Assembly (NCBI GenBank): GCA_947650285.1
Contig: CANTFL010001181.1
Span: 62,001 to 126,000 of the forward strand
Direction of reading: 5' to 3'
Length of the DNA stretch: 64,000 nucleotides
Origin: Hyaloperonospora brassicae
Taxonomy: Eukaryota; Oomycota; Peronosporomycetes; Peronosporales; Peronosporaceae
Shown: positions 1 through 9,543 of the stretch, in pieces
How the letters are laid out: every line of letters begins with the position of its first letter
Position numbering within the stretch: the first letter of the stretch is position 1
Made by a program: the position numbers and the translations under genes
Notes under the pieces: model-generated
The model's database searches: none
Told to the model about the DNA's origin: nothing
What the model saw: the letters and a program-made list of their open reading frames with translations, nothing else

Positions 1-294
1 AAGTGATGTTACTTGTTGACACTCCCTCTTCGTAAGAAGAGAAAGAGCTGCCAACGATGACAGCAACTACGCGGAGCAAAACTCGACGAGTCCTATTTGC
101 TGATAAACCGATCCGAGAACAACTGACAGCCAAAGATGTGCGAGAGCACGCCTGGACAAGAACGACCAAGCTCTAGAACGGTTCGAGGATGCAGACGTGT
201 GGGAGGGATTTGAGAAGACCACTCGACGATCCGAGACTCGACGAGTACCAAAACACTCAATTAATCGCCTGGACGCCGAGAAATACCGAGTATT

Positions 295-726
295 CAAGAC
301 ATCGATCCATTATTCGTACAAGCCAAACGCAGGGAAAGGATCTCTAAAGCTTTAGATGAGGAAGAGAAGTGGGCAGAGCTCAAGATGTTTCTTAGTGGCG
401 AGATCGACAAGCTGACCCATAGACAGATTATCTACGCTGGGAAAATCGTAGATCGTTTAGTACCAAGAGAAGATGGTATACTCTACTACTTAGGCCGGCG
501 TTGCGAGTCGTGGGAGTCGATGGACGAAGACCTAAAGTAACGATTGGTTGTCCCAACGACTCTGATCGATAAGGTTCTACTAAACTGTCATGATTCCGTG
601 GAAGGCGGACACCTAGGGATCGTGAAGACATTTCACCGAGTGAAGTCCGAATTTTACTGGACCGGACTCTACGCCGATGTGGAAAAAATATACAGGCATG
701 TGAAGACTGCAGTATTAGCAAGATAA
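295..726 (+). pseudogene. Gypsy family A pol: RNase H-integrase linker and integrase zinc-binding region
   Basis: Translation from about 295 gives the linker that precedes integrase in oomycete Ty3/Gypsy polyproteins (GKIVDRLVPREDGILYYLGR). After an in-frame stop near 538 comes the integrase N-terminal region (RLVVPTTLIDKVLLNCHDS, then EGGHLGIVKTFHRVKSEFYW). The two histidines of the HHCC zinc site are visible. The expected Cys-x2-Cys after YRHV is missing: the sequence there reads KTAVLAR and then stops. This is a degraded remnant whose RT and RNase H parts lie left of the window. The assignment rests on recognising the family pattern. Confidence 0.8.
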
Positions 727-734
727 CGTCTCAT

Positions 735-1358
735 TTGAGAGAACACTTGCCAGGTAATGTCGTATCCGACCGACCTTTTATGGTGGTACCAATGGATTTT
801 GTCATCCCTTTACCGACGACCGGACGAGCAAATACGGCTCAGCTACTATTTCAATATCACATCACGATATTCGTGATTGCGAAAGCCATGAGCGCAACAG
901 ATGCTTCAAGAGTTGCGAAGGCTTTCGAAAAAAATATCTTTCGTCGTTCTGGAGCTTCGAGCCTCATCCGACATCATAGAGACCCGGGATTCATGAGTGA
1001 GGTGTTTAAAACATTCGCCGAGATGATTGAGTCTAAATGTAGAGCTACGTCGAGTTACAGACCCCAAGCAAAAGGTCGACAAGAACGTAACGTGAAGACA
1101 ATGATTTAGATAGTGCGAGTGTATCTGGAAGACCCTTTATAAGCAGACTGGGAGATCCTTTCCGAGCGATTGGTACACGCGATCAATGACTCCAGAGACT
1201 CTACGAGAAAGAAGACCCCTTTCTACCCAGTTCATGGTTGGGACGCACACTCTACACTGAAGGCTATGACCGAGCCGATCCGGAGAATACCGGCTGAAGC
1301 ATACAAAGTGATAGACTCAACAGACACAGTCATGTGGAGACGCGAATCTAATCGCTAA
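735..1358 (+). pseudogene. Gypsy family A pol: integrase catalytic core
   Basis: An rve-type integrase core in two pieces, about 735-1109 and 1170-1358. The first catalytic Asp lies in MVVPMDFVIPLP, the second in the HRDP segment (HHRDPGFMSEVF), and the Glu in RQERNVKTM. The DDE triad therefore survives, although a stop at about 1107 and a further break at about 1141 destroy the frame. The second piece (MVHAINDSRDSTRKKTPFYP, VHGWDAHSTLKAM) is the usual end of the core in oomycete Gypsy integrases. The core would have inserted element cDNA into host DNA. It cannot work as read. Confidence 0.85.
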
Positions 1359-1379
1359 CGAGAGATTGCGCTCAGGCTC

Positions 1380-2105
1380 GTGAATAAATACCAAGTGAGC
1401 GCGAAAGACCGACGAGAAAGATGTCATAGTGAAAGGCTAAGCCCGGCGGAACGACGAAATCTCTCACGAACAGCGCAATCAGATCATACTCAAGAAGCAA
1501 GGCAACAAGATGAAGAAAGAGAGTCGCCAGACGAGAACATGCTCGAAGAAGGGGACCAAGTATGGATGTTCATGGAGAAATTTTAGCCTGGTCTGATGAT
1601 GAAACCGGCTCATCGATGGCATGAGCCGTTCCGCATAAAGCGACGAGTGAAGGATTTTGCTTTTAAAAGGGAGTTACCCGACAAGAGTGGGTATCGATTC
1701 TATCCAATCGTACATATGTCACGCTTGAAGAAGGTCAGGGACCATGGTGAACGTCCTGCCAGACGATTGGTAATTGGACTCGTGAAGGCTAATTGTTTCA
1801 ATTTCGATGAAGAACTTATACTAGAGGATAGTTGGGAGCCAATTAAGCGAGCGGGCGATATGAAGTAGAAGCGATCTTGGATGATGACTTACCACCCTCG
1901 ACGAGCATCATCAGAACTCAGCGACGATTCCTGGTAAAGTGGAAGTGCTATGACACAACGACATGGGAGCCGTTATCTAATCTGTCATGCGGGGGTCTGT
2001 TAACGATTACCTGCGGCAGAAGAAGCGTAAGAATCGTTTGAAGATGGTGCGGGTGGCAGACGAATGTTATCCACGCACCACAGCCAAAACCCCTTGTCAG
2101 TGTGA
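1380..2105 (+). pseudogene. Gypsy family A pol: integrase C-terminus and chromodomain
   Basis: A charged helical linker (about 1380-1580) is followed by the HRWHEPFRIKRRV and YRFYPIVHMSRLKKV motifs of the integrase C-terminal domain, with EELILEDSWEP just after. A stop at about 1866 interrupts it. The next frame gives a chromodomain-like end (RRFLVKWKCYDTTTWEPLSN, about 1918-1980). In chromoviral Gypsy elements such a domain directs integration toward particular chromatin. Several stops make it non-functional. It marks the end of pol: nothing like pol follows up to the LTR at 6153. Confidence 0.8.
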
Positions 2106-2560
2106 TGAACCGCAGGCAGAGATGAAAGAGTAAGCAGCTGCGTCAATAATGTACAAGGTATATGGAAGAAACAGAAACAATTACTTACATGATTTACCTA
2201 AAGACTCGACAAAGTAGACTCGATGTGCCAAACGCAACGAGTAAAAGAATCGACGAGTCAAGACTCGACAACCCAAGACTCGGCGGGACGAGCTACCGGA
2301 CAGAATGACTACAGAAATTAAATGATGGCGACATTATCCGCAAATTCATCGGGTTGCGAAGTTGAACGCTAGGCAACCGAGGTGGCGAAACTCTGCGTGT
2401 CACCACGAATTTTAGAAGCCGGTGCAACGGGGCCCACAGTAAGAAGAGCGGCTTCGTTAAAATTAACGTCCTCGACGAGACGAGACACCACATCACTCTT
2501 GATAACGCCCGCAGGCACAAATACTGGAAATATAGAATGGCGTGGTCGGAAACAAGTGTT

Positions 2561-5500
2561 TTAAGGGTGCCCTGCCGGCTGAGTCAACCACCAGAACCGC
2601 CATGGCTCCGAAGCATCCAACACACCGAGATCGGCAAACCAGTCAGGACTGGAAGTGCTCCACGCGTGACTCAAGAGTGGGTAGTGGGGCCCGGAAGGTT
2701 CGAAATAGAGCTCGGGATCGAGCGCAGGGGTCGGTCCGTCTGTCATCCGCACGGAGACATATTCATCGAGGATACGGTTGAGGAACTTTACAGCCAGTCG
2801 GAGGAGATCTCCATGACGCTTGCGAGCAGCGGAGTATTCCGAACAAAGCGCAAAAAGATTTCTCACATCAGCAGTCGACCGGGAAGAGTAAGAGTCTGGG
2901 TGCATCCCCATCGGGAAGCTGGTTTCGACGAGCCAATGAATCCTCTCCCTAGTGCGACGTACACCTTCGATCGATAATTAACAACTCCCTCCCGGTCGAA
3001 TTCATGACTGAACCCGCGGTATCGGACCTAAGCTTCACAGACAGCGTCCAGCATACTGTTCGTCCGGTGATACCTTTAAGCAGGCTAGACTCTGACCCGA
3101 GCATCATCAAGGCGAGCCGCCGCCACAAATATCGATGAGTCTGGGAAAAAATTAGAGTCACCTGACAGATATGAGACGGGCTGAACACGTCCATCATCGT
3201 GCAAGAGCAGCCTCTGACACGAAAGTAGCCGCAATGACAGACCGTACATGGACATCTTACAGGTGAAGAAGCGACCGAGTGGCAGTAATACGGGCCCAAC
3301 ATCGAGCCGAGCCATGGTGGTAGAACGTGATATCCACACTTTTGCCGCATCTCTAGAGTATGACGAAAAATAAGTGCCGCAGCCCGGTCCACGCGGGTGA
3401 GAAGCACCGACAGGGGCACACACAACAAAGAAGGCGACTCCAACATCACCGGTGCGAAAATGGAAGGTGCGATAGCTTCCTCAGCTGTTTCAAAGGCCCC
3501 AGTAGATGAAATGCTTGATCGGAAAGATGACATTGCCCGAGGCACAGCTAAAGAGACAGTGGAACTGGTCCCCGGTGTAGACACCTTCCGGGGACATTTG
3601 GCGGTCGTGGACGCGTAAAAACTGCCCGGCTTGCGTTTCTTTATCGGTGTCTCTTGATGCGCAGTGACATCGACCAAGATTGATGGTGATGAGGTTGCGG
3701 GAACGGCAGGCGACGCGAGAGGCGACGGTAGAACCGAGACAACCACGTCGGTTTCCGCGTCTCCGACCGCGGAAACCGACGTCAATATGGTAGAAGTGGC
3801 CACCTACGTCAGCAAAATCGAAGAAGTCACCGACGCTGATCCAGAAACCCGAGGACCAACTCGTCGGGTTCCAGCTGACACATGTGGGTGATGACCGCGA
3901 CTCGTATTCGAGAAGCACGCGAGCGCGCGGCAACCGAACTATGGGGCGAAGGTGCTGGTTCCAGATCCGCCGACGTGGATACAGTGGTCGAAATCCCTGA
4001 AGTCGTAACCGTTGATAGAGGATCCGTGGTCGAGGACGAAGACGCGGTCAACGACGTCGATCCGGACACAGAGGAAAACACTCGTCGAGATCCAGTGGAT
4101 GTTCGTGAGGAGCTATTTCGACCGCGACTTCGAAGGACACGCGACTGAGCGGCCACCGGGCTGCTCAACGGTATAGTCGGGACGGACGAGCGCCGAATCC
4201 TAGTGTTTCGCGGAGCCGGAGGGTCAGTTGCAATCGTCAAACACGGGGAGGTGAAAGGCGATGGCAAGGATGACACTATACCACCGCTTTAAGTCGGGGC
4301 CGGTAGAGAAACAGCCGACAGTGAAGCGGGAAGCGAAGGCCCAGACGTCGCCGACAACGGTTGACTGGACGAAGAAATCGGACTTGAAGAGTAGGAAGAT
4401 TGGAATGGAGTAACCGGAACTGACGGCACATTGGAAGTAACTTCAGTAGACACCTTACCACGGGACGGAGATGCAGGCGGTGATGAAGGCAAGTACGTGA
4501 TGCGCGAGCCAGTCGACGAAGTCGAGGGTAAGAGTAGCAAGGGGCGTCCGAGGTGAATGGGATCCATCAACGCAGAACGAGCTTTGCTGGGAGAAACACC
4601 ACTCGATGACGAGCCGACCGAGTCTATCCGAAGTGGTAGTAATTGCGACCCAGCCGCCGAGCCGAGTGAGGTGACGTCGGAAAACCGCTGAGCGAGAAGA
4701 CGACGCAAGCCAGTATTCAGGTCGAGCTCATGAGGATTCGAACACGGACCGTCGACGCAGGTGATAGCTGTAACAGGGAGACTTGGATCCAGGGGCCATG
4801 GAACACGATGATGCCGATGTCTGTTCCGCCAGCCGTCGATAACGCGACACTGGCCTTCAATGAGTCTCCAAGCAGAGCGCAAGGCGTGGTCGCCGCCATT
4901 ACACATGGTCATGGTAACTTCTTGCAACTGGCGATAATACGCCGTCGCGACTCCATGGATAGCGGCTTATTGGGCTTGAGACTCGGCGAGTCGACCAGTA
5001 AGACGAGAGATTCCGCGGTACCGCGCTTGGAGGGCCACTTGCAAGCTAGCGATAACACGCTCCGCTGATTCCAGTCGTTCCGCCCGCTGGGCAGATACCC
5101 AAGAGGCTTCCGTCTCAAGAGTGAAGATCGACTTCTTCAGTGACTCGATGACGCCTGTGGTCCTCAACGCAGCCGCTTGCCAAGTAGCAGTTTCCAACTG
5201 GATAGTCTTCAGTTGAGCACGGAAATCAACGGACTCGGCGGTCGCGGCTTCCATCGTCGACGAAGTGTTGATCTACTCCATTCCGACTGCGCAAGTGCTA
5301 CGCATAGCCGATCTACCTAGTACGTGTGGTCAAAAGGCACAACGACATCTCCACCAGCGAGGACGTTCAAGTCGGCGAGAGACGTGGCCAGCCGAATGGA
5401 TTGACGTGTTGTCTGCATCAAGCAACGGCCGTGTAGTCTCCAATAAAAGGTCAATGATCATCACAAGATCTATCTCACGCTTCTGGGTCCGGTGTTTCAT

Positions 5501-6118
5501 GCCTCTCAGCTTCCGACGGAGATCAGCAACGATGGTCGAGATCTCAACGTCGACATCCGACATATCGCCAATGCGACTTCTGGAAGATGAAGACGCTTGC
5601 GAACAAGGATCACAGGGCGGCGGCATCGTTTCGTTCTATTCAGGTGGAGGATAATCTTGATGGCCAGGCTGCAATCTTTGCAATCCCACCGCAGCTTCGA
5701 GTCGATCAGGCGAAATCGATGAAACAACGATAACTAGTGGGACGTTGACAGCTCCAAGAAGATAATCGATGGTCGGGCTGACGCTTCCCGGACCGACAGC
5801 ACTAGAAGACAAGTTGGTCGAAAGCAAAGAAGAGAATGAGAGCACCATGAAACACAAGGAGTCAGGACGGAATGCGATGTGGGCGAGACAAATCACAACA
5901 CCCACCATAACGCAAGCAGCGAAATTGACTGGACTAGATATCGTATCCAGTGACTGGGACTGGGTAGAACAACGCATTGCAGGAGAACAAGACGTCAATT
6001 TTGCTACAGGCGTGAGAGCAAGCATGATAAGTCGCAGCGTACCATGCGTCGACGAAAGAGAGAAGAGCAATCTCAAGCTGGACAATGCGTGGGGAGAGAA
6101 AGACACCAATCGAGTCAC
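2561..6118 (-). pseudogene. Antisense-oriented non-pol region of Gypsy family A (decayed ORF with coiled coils)
   Basis: About 4 kb separates the pol chromodomain from the 3' LTR. The most protein-like readings are on the - strand, in successive frames: 6118-5636, 5626-5330, 5254-4967, 4927-4289, 3803-2949 and 2911-2561. The 5254-4967 piece is a convincing coiled coil (QLKTIQLETATWQAAALR, then SAERVIASLQVALQAR). The 5626-5330 piece (IVADLRRKLRGMKHRTQKRE) also looks helical. The rest is rich in Ser and Pro. No CCHC box, protease or RT motif is seen, so I do not call it gag. Position and strand match the antisense ORF of elements B and C, but I see no residue-level similarity to it. The product is unknown. 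Confidence 0.4.
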
Positions 6119-6140
6119 TCGCCGGTTAGGTTCGTATCAG

Positions 6141-6152
6141 GACCGGGGAAGT
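6141..6152 (+). other. Putative polypurine tract, Gypsy family A
   Basis: A purine-rich GGGGAAG segment lies just upstream of the TGTGG that I take as the start of the 3' LTR. This is where the plus-strand primer of an LTR element is expected. Confidence 0.4.
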
Positions 6153-7333
6153 TGTGGTGTAGAGAAATGCCAAACGAGGTATTCCAAATTCTTGAGTTGA
6201 TTGTACGAGGGGTGAATCCGACGAGAGAAACCGAAGTGAGTCGAAGTCGGCCAACCATAGCTCGACAACGGGGTAACTCGACGAGTGAAGCCTTGACGAG
6301 TGCAAAATCGGCGAGAGAAGACTAGACGAGTGGGGATTCAACAAGTAAGACTCTACGGTTCAAGAATCGACAAGTCAAGAATCGACAAGTCAAGACTCGA
6401 CGAGTGATAACTCGTCGAGAGAAGTCTCGATGAGAGAATATTCGACAAGTCAAAACTCGACGAGAGAGGACTCGACAAGTCAAGAATCGACGAGTGATAA
6501 CTCGACGAGAGAAGTCTCGATGAGAGAAGATTCGACAAGTCAATATATGACAAGTCTAGACTCGACGAGTGGAGGCTCGACGAGAGAAGGTTTGAAGAGA
6601 GAGCGAGATGATGAACGGTCCACCACACTATGTATCAGTATAGGATTATGAGGGAAACGACGGAGAACCACTCAAGAGTCCTTTTGAGATCAGGGAGAGA
6701 ATATGAGGTAATTAATACAGTGCAGAATTTTCTAAGTCCAAGACACGCGTACACCCACGATTTCTGCGTGGGCTAGATTATGCCTGCCGTCGAGCCTCGA
6801 GAGGCATGGCTTGTAGAGGTATCGTCTGGTAGAGCCAAGAGTTTAGGAAGGCCCGGGTTTAGTAACGCTCGCTACTAGCGAAAGAAGGAGTCTCGTCGTC
6901 TACGAGACGGTAAACCTAGTGAAGGGACCGTTGTTAGGCTTGTCAGGTGACAAATCGGTGACCCAATAGACGGCACCGTTGAAAGTCTTGTCAAACGACA
7001 AGCTGGTGGGCCTCAGCCGAGGGCACCGCAAATCTTCTAGTCGGGAGTACACTGCGCCCAATGACCTGTCAAAACGCGTAAGCGTCGGCTTCTATCCTTT
7101 GGTGTGAAGTCACAGGAAGAGAGAGGTTTAGAGACTGCTGAGCTCAGGCAGGCCTCTGGAGGAATTGGTTGTAAAGAATCGGTTAGGCGAGAGCCACAAC
7201 TGAACCTCGAAGGGACGAACCGCGTAGAGATTCATCCAAGCGTACCAGCCCGTGTCGCCGACTTAACTCGGCTGTTTATGTGTTTGTACGTTGAGACTGT
7301 TGTACTAAAGAACTAACTAACTACCATACCACA
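6153..7333 (+). mobile_element. 3' LTR of Gypsy family A
   Basis: The sequence from about 6200 to 7333 recurs in reverse orientation at 34201-35458. Both copies end in CACA, next to unrelated flanks. The start is set by matching TGTGGTGTAGAGAAAT here with TGTGATGTGAAGAAAT, the start of the solo copy. This gives about 1.18 kb here and 1.26 kb there. Relative to the solo copy this one has about 40 extra bases near 6655-6695 and lacks most of the 48-49 bp minisatellite. ORFs inside it are not supported as genes. The start could be wrong by some tens of bases because the first 100 bp align weakly. Confidence 0.65.
6220..6600 (+). repeat. Degenerate TCGACGAGT-type short repeats within the family A LTR
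   Basis: Roughly every 10-13 bases a variant of ACTCGACGAGT recurs (GACTCGACAAGTCAAG, GAAGTCTCGATGAGAG and similar). The consensus is itself nearly palindromic (ACTCG-A-CGAGT). The same array, with different unit order, lies in the solo LTR at about 34990-35220, and scattered units occur at 60-300 and 2200-2290. Confidence 0.8.
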
Positions 7334-7539
7334 ATGAGATCGAGAAAGCCTAGTTACTTTGTGCTCATGATCGCCGGTACAAGAACCGACAACTTTTCCT
7401 CACAGACGATTCGCAAAAGCGTCGCAATTCAACACGCAGTTGAACATAAGTTCAGCGATTGTGCTTCTGTGGCTATAATTTTAGTGGTCTGTTACTGTGG
7501 AAAACAGCGAGCACAGCCACGAAAAAGTAGGTGATGTAG

Positions 7540-7833
7540 TTGCCTATCCTGCCGCACGGAAAATCAGTCATTATACGACACGCCAATCTGTGGCATGGCA
7601 ATAATAGGTGCTGCGTCCAAGGTCATCTTGGCATTAGTTCTTCAAAGCTATCCAAACTGCAATCTTGTTTCAAGGGACATATAAAACGCAAAGGCAGTGG
7701 TGAAGAGCATCATGCTAGATTACTACCTATGGAGATGCTGCTCGATGAACTTCAGGCAAACAACATTGTCCATGCTTACGACCGCGACGATCAAGGTCGG
7801 AGTACCAAACTTTTTTTTGCATCAAGCGTGTGA
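7540..7833 (+). pseudogene. MULE-type transposase, N-terminal fragment
   Basis: The reading HARLLPMEMLLDELQANN and then DRDDQGRSTKLFFASS resembles the stretch just before the DDE core in Mutator-like (MULE/FAR1-like) transposases, where a helical segment is followed by a D-x-x-GR-x-x-x-LFFA motif. The fragment stops at 7833, only 24 bases before the left copy of the 456 bp inverted repeat, and the transposase core resumes at about 8395. The family is recognised from pattern only. Confidence 0.55.
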
Positions 7834-7857
7834 GTTCGACTGGAACGAGAGTGATCC

Positions 7858-8313
7858 TAACATGCTCTAATGCACAGGGATCACGTCGAGTAGATCAATA
7901 TCCTTTGCCACGACGCCCCTGAGATCCAACTGGACGACCTAGACCCTTCCGTAGTGGTAGAGGCTTTTTTACCTCCACTAATAATTGCGCTTGTGATATT
8001 TGACTAGTCCGGTATAAAAGAATGCGCTGTTCGTGTAGGGGTAGCTGAGTTAGCGATCTCTAATTCATGTAAAAGATTGTTCCGGAGTCACATTGGTAGT
8101 ATCCTCGTGACAGGTGTTCTTGTTGCGATAAAGCCACCTCTGAACGAGAAAACTTTTCTTGTCCAAGCCCACACGTTGCAAGGATGTCGCGAATGCAATG
8201 TGAGCAAGAAATTCCAAGGTTTGATGTAAATCCATTATTACATGGCGTTGACGCCGAGATATGCGCCTTTTTTTACTTTTCCATGAGATTTCTCAAGTGC
8301 GTGATGCGATATT
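7858..8313 (+). repeat. Left copy of a 456 bp inverted repeat
   Basis: The reverse complement of this stretch is found at 9086-9543 with few differences. The match starts at TAACATGC and ends at GCGATATT and stops abruptly on both sides. It lies within the broken transposase reading. Once it is removed, 24 + about 87 bases remain between the two transposase fragments, close to the length the family needs there. That favours insertion of this sequence into a pre-existing transposase gene. No target duplication is evident. Confidence 0.9.
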
Positions 8314-8394
8314 GGGTTGTACATATAAGGTTAATAAGTACGTATTGATCGCACCAGATTTTAAAGGACTTATTCTAACAGCATCGATCGCTTT

Positions 8395-8925
8395 TGTCTG
8401 CTTTTTAAATTAAAGATGCCAATGCTACACATAGTTGAAGTGACTATAACTAATGAAAGCTTTTGGCCGCGCTCAAATATCTTTCGTCCGAGCGAGAAGA
8501 CTACAACCGGGAACTCAATCATTCAGAAAACATTTTGATTGCCGATCAACTAACTGATGTATCTGCCACGGATCGAGAACTTGCGTTGATATCTGCGATT
8601 CGTACGCACTTTCTAACGCGCACAATCTGCTTTGCATCTGGCTTATTTTAAAGAATGTAATTGTCAACTGCCGCAAGCACTTTCAAATCAACACAATAAG
8701 GAAACGTTAGAGGCAGAGTTTAAAAACCTTTGTTATTACATCGACGTTCGATTATACGAGATAAATTGGGCTGGCATCTGCAAACGCTATCCTCTGGTCG
8801 TCAGAAAATTCATTGAAAGGACTTGGATCTGTAATAAAGATCGGCTTATCCTTGCATTGACCAAAGCGTACCGTCATCGTAAAATGCAGCAAATAATAAA
8901 GCTGATGGACAGCATGGACCAGTAA
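8395..8925 (+). pseudogene. MULE-type transposase, DDE core fragments
   Basis: From about 8395 the reading KMPMLHIVEVTITNESF is followed by ALKYLSSEREDYN and VSATDRELALISAIRTHF. This is the order seen in MULE transposases: the motif after the first catalytic Asp, the helix before the second Asp, and the TDRELAL motif that carries it. A frame change near 8640 leads to HLAYFKECNCQLP and a helical continuation to 8925 (FIERTWICNKDRLILALT). Frame breaks show it is inactive. The end of the gene (SWIM zinc finger) is not recognisable after 8925. Confidence 0.6.
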
Positions 8926-9085
8926 AATCTAAACTCGCAGTGTCGACGGGCGATTTCGCTGACATTTTCAGAGGGTATTGATTGCCAATAATGATCCGGA
9001 GAAGGTCATTCGACACAGCATTGCCTATAGCCGCGAACATACGCTTATCGCTCTCTAGTGATATTTCGTCTCATTTTTGACGCAA

Positions 9086-9543
9086 AATATCGCATCACGC
9101 ACTTGAGAAATCTCATGGAAAAGTAAAAAAAGGCGCATATCTCGGCGTCAACGCCATGTAATAATGGATTTACATCAAACCTTGGAATTTCTTGCTCACA
9201 TTGCATTCGCGACATCCTTGCAACGTGTGGGCTTGGACAAGAAAAGTTTTCTCGTTCAGAGGTGGCTTTATCGCAACAAGAACACCTGTCACGAGGATAC
9301 TACCAATGTGACTCCGGAACAATCTTTTACATGAATTAGAGATCGCTAACTCAGCTACCCCTACACGAACAGCGCATTCTTTTATACCGGACTAGTCAAC
9401 TATCACAAGCGCAATTATTAGTGGAGGTAAAAAAAGCCTCTACCACTACGGAAGGGTCTAGGTCGTCCAGTTGGATCTCAGGGGCGTCGTGGCAAAGGAT
9501 ATTGATACACTCGACGTAATTCCTGTGCATTCAAGCATGTTAT
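9086..9543 (-). repeat. Right copy of the 456 bp inverted repeat
   Basis: Inverted copy of 7858-8313, separated from it by 772 bp holding the transposase core. Small differences (for example near 9508-9535) show the two have diverged slightly. The pair could be long terminal inverted repeats of a fold-back element, or two insertions of one small element in opposite orientation. Confidence 0.9.

Noticed and set aside
6220..6600. Regularly repeated short units resembling a CRISPR array
   Set aside because: Units are degenerate, spacing is irregular and there are no unique spacers. The context is a eukaryotic LTR.
7104..7316. Repeated 70-codon frame, also at 34176-34430
   Set aside because: It lies wholly inside the family A LTR copies. 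It recurs because the LTR recurs, not because it is a gene.
6704..7333. Shorter LTR beginning TGAGGTAATT
   Set aside because: Similarity to the solo copy extends about 550 bp further upstream, and the gag junction of the solo copy fixes the longer start.
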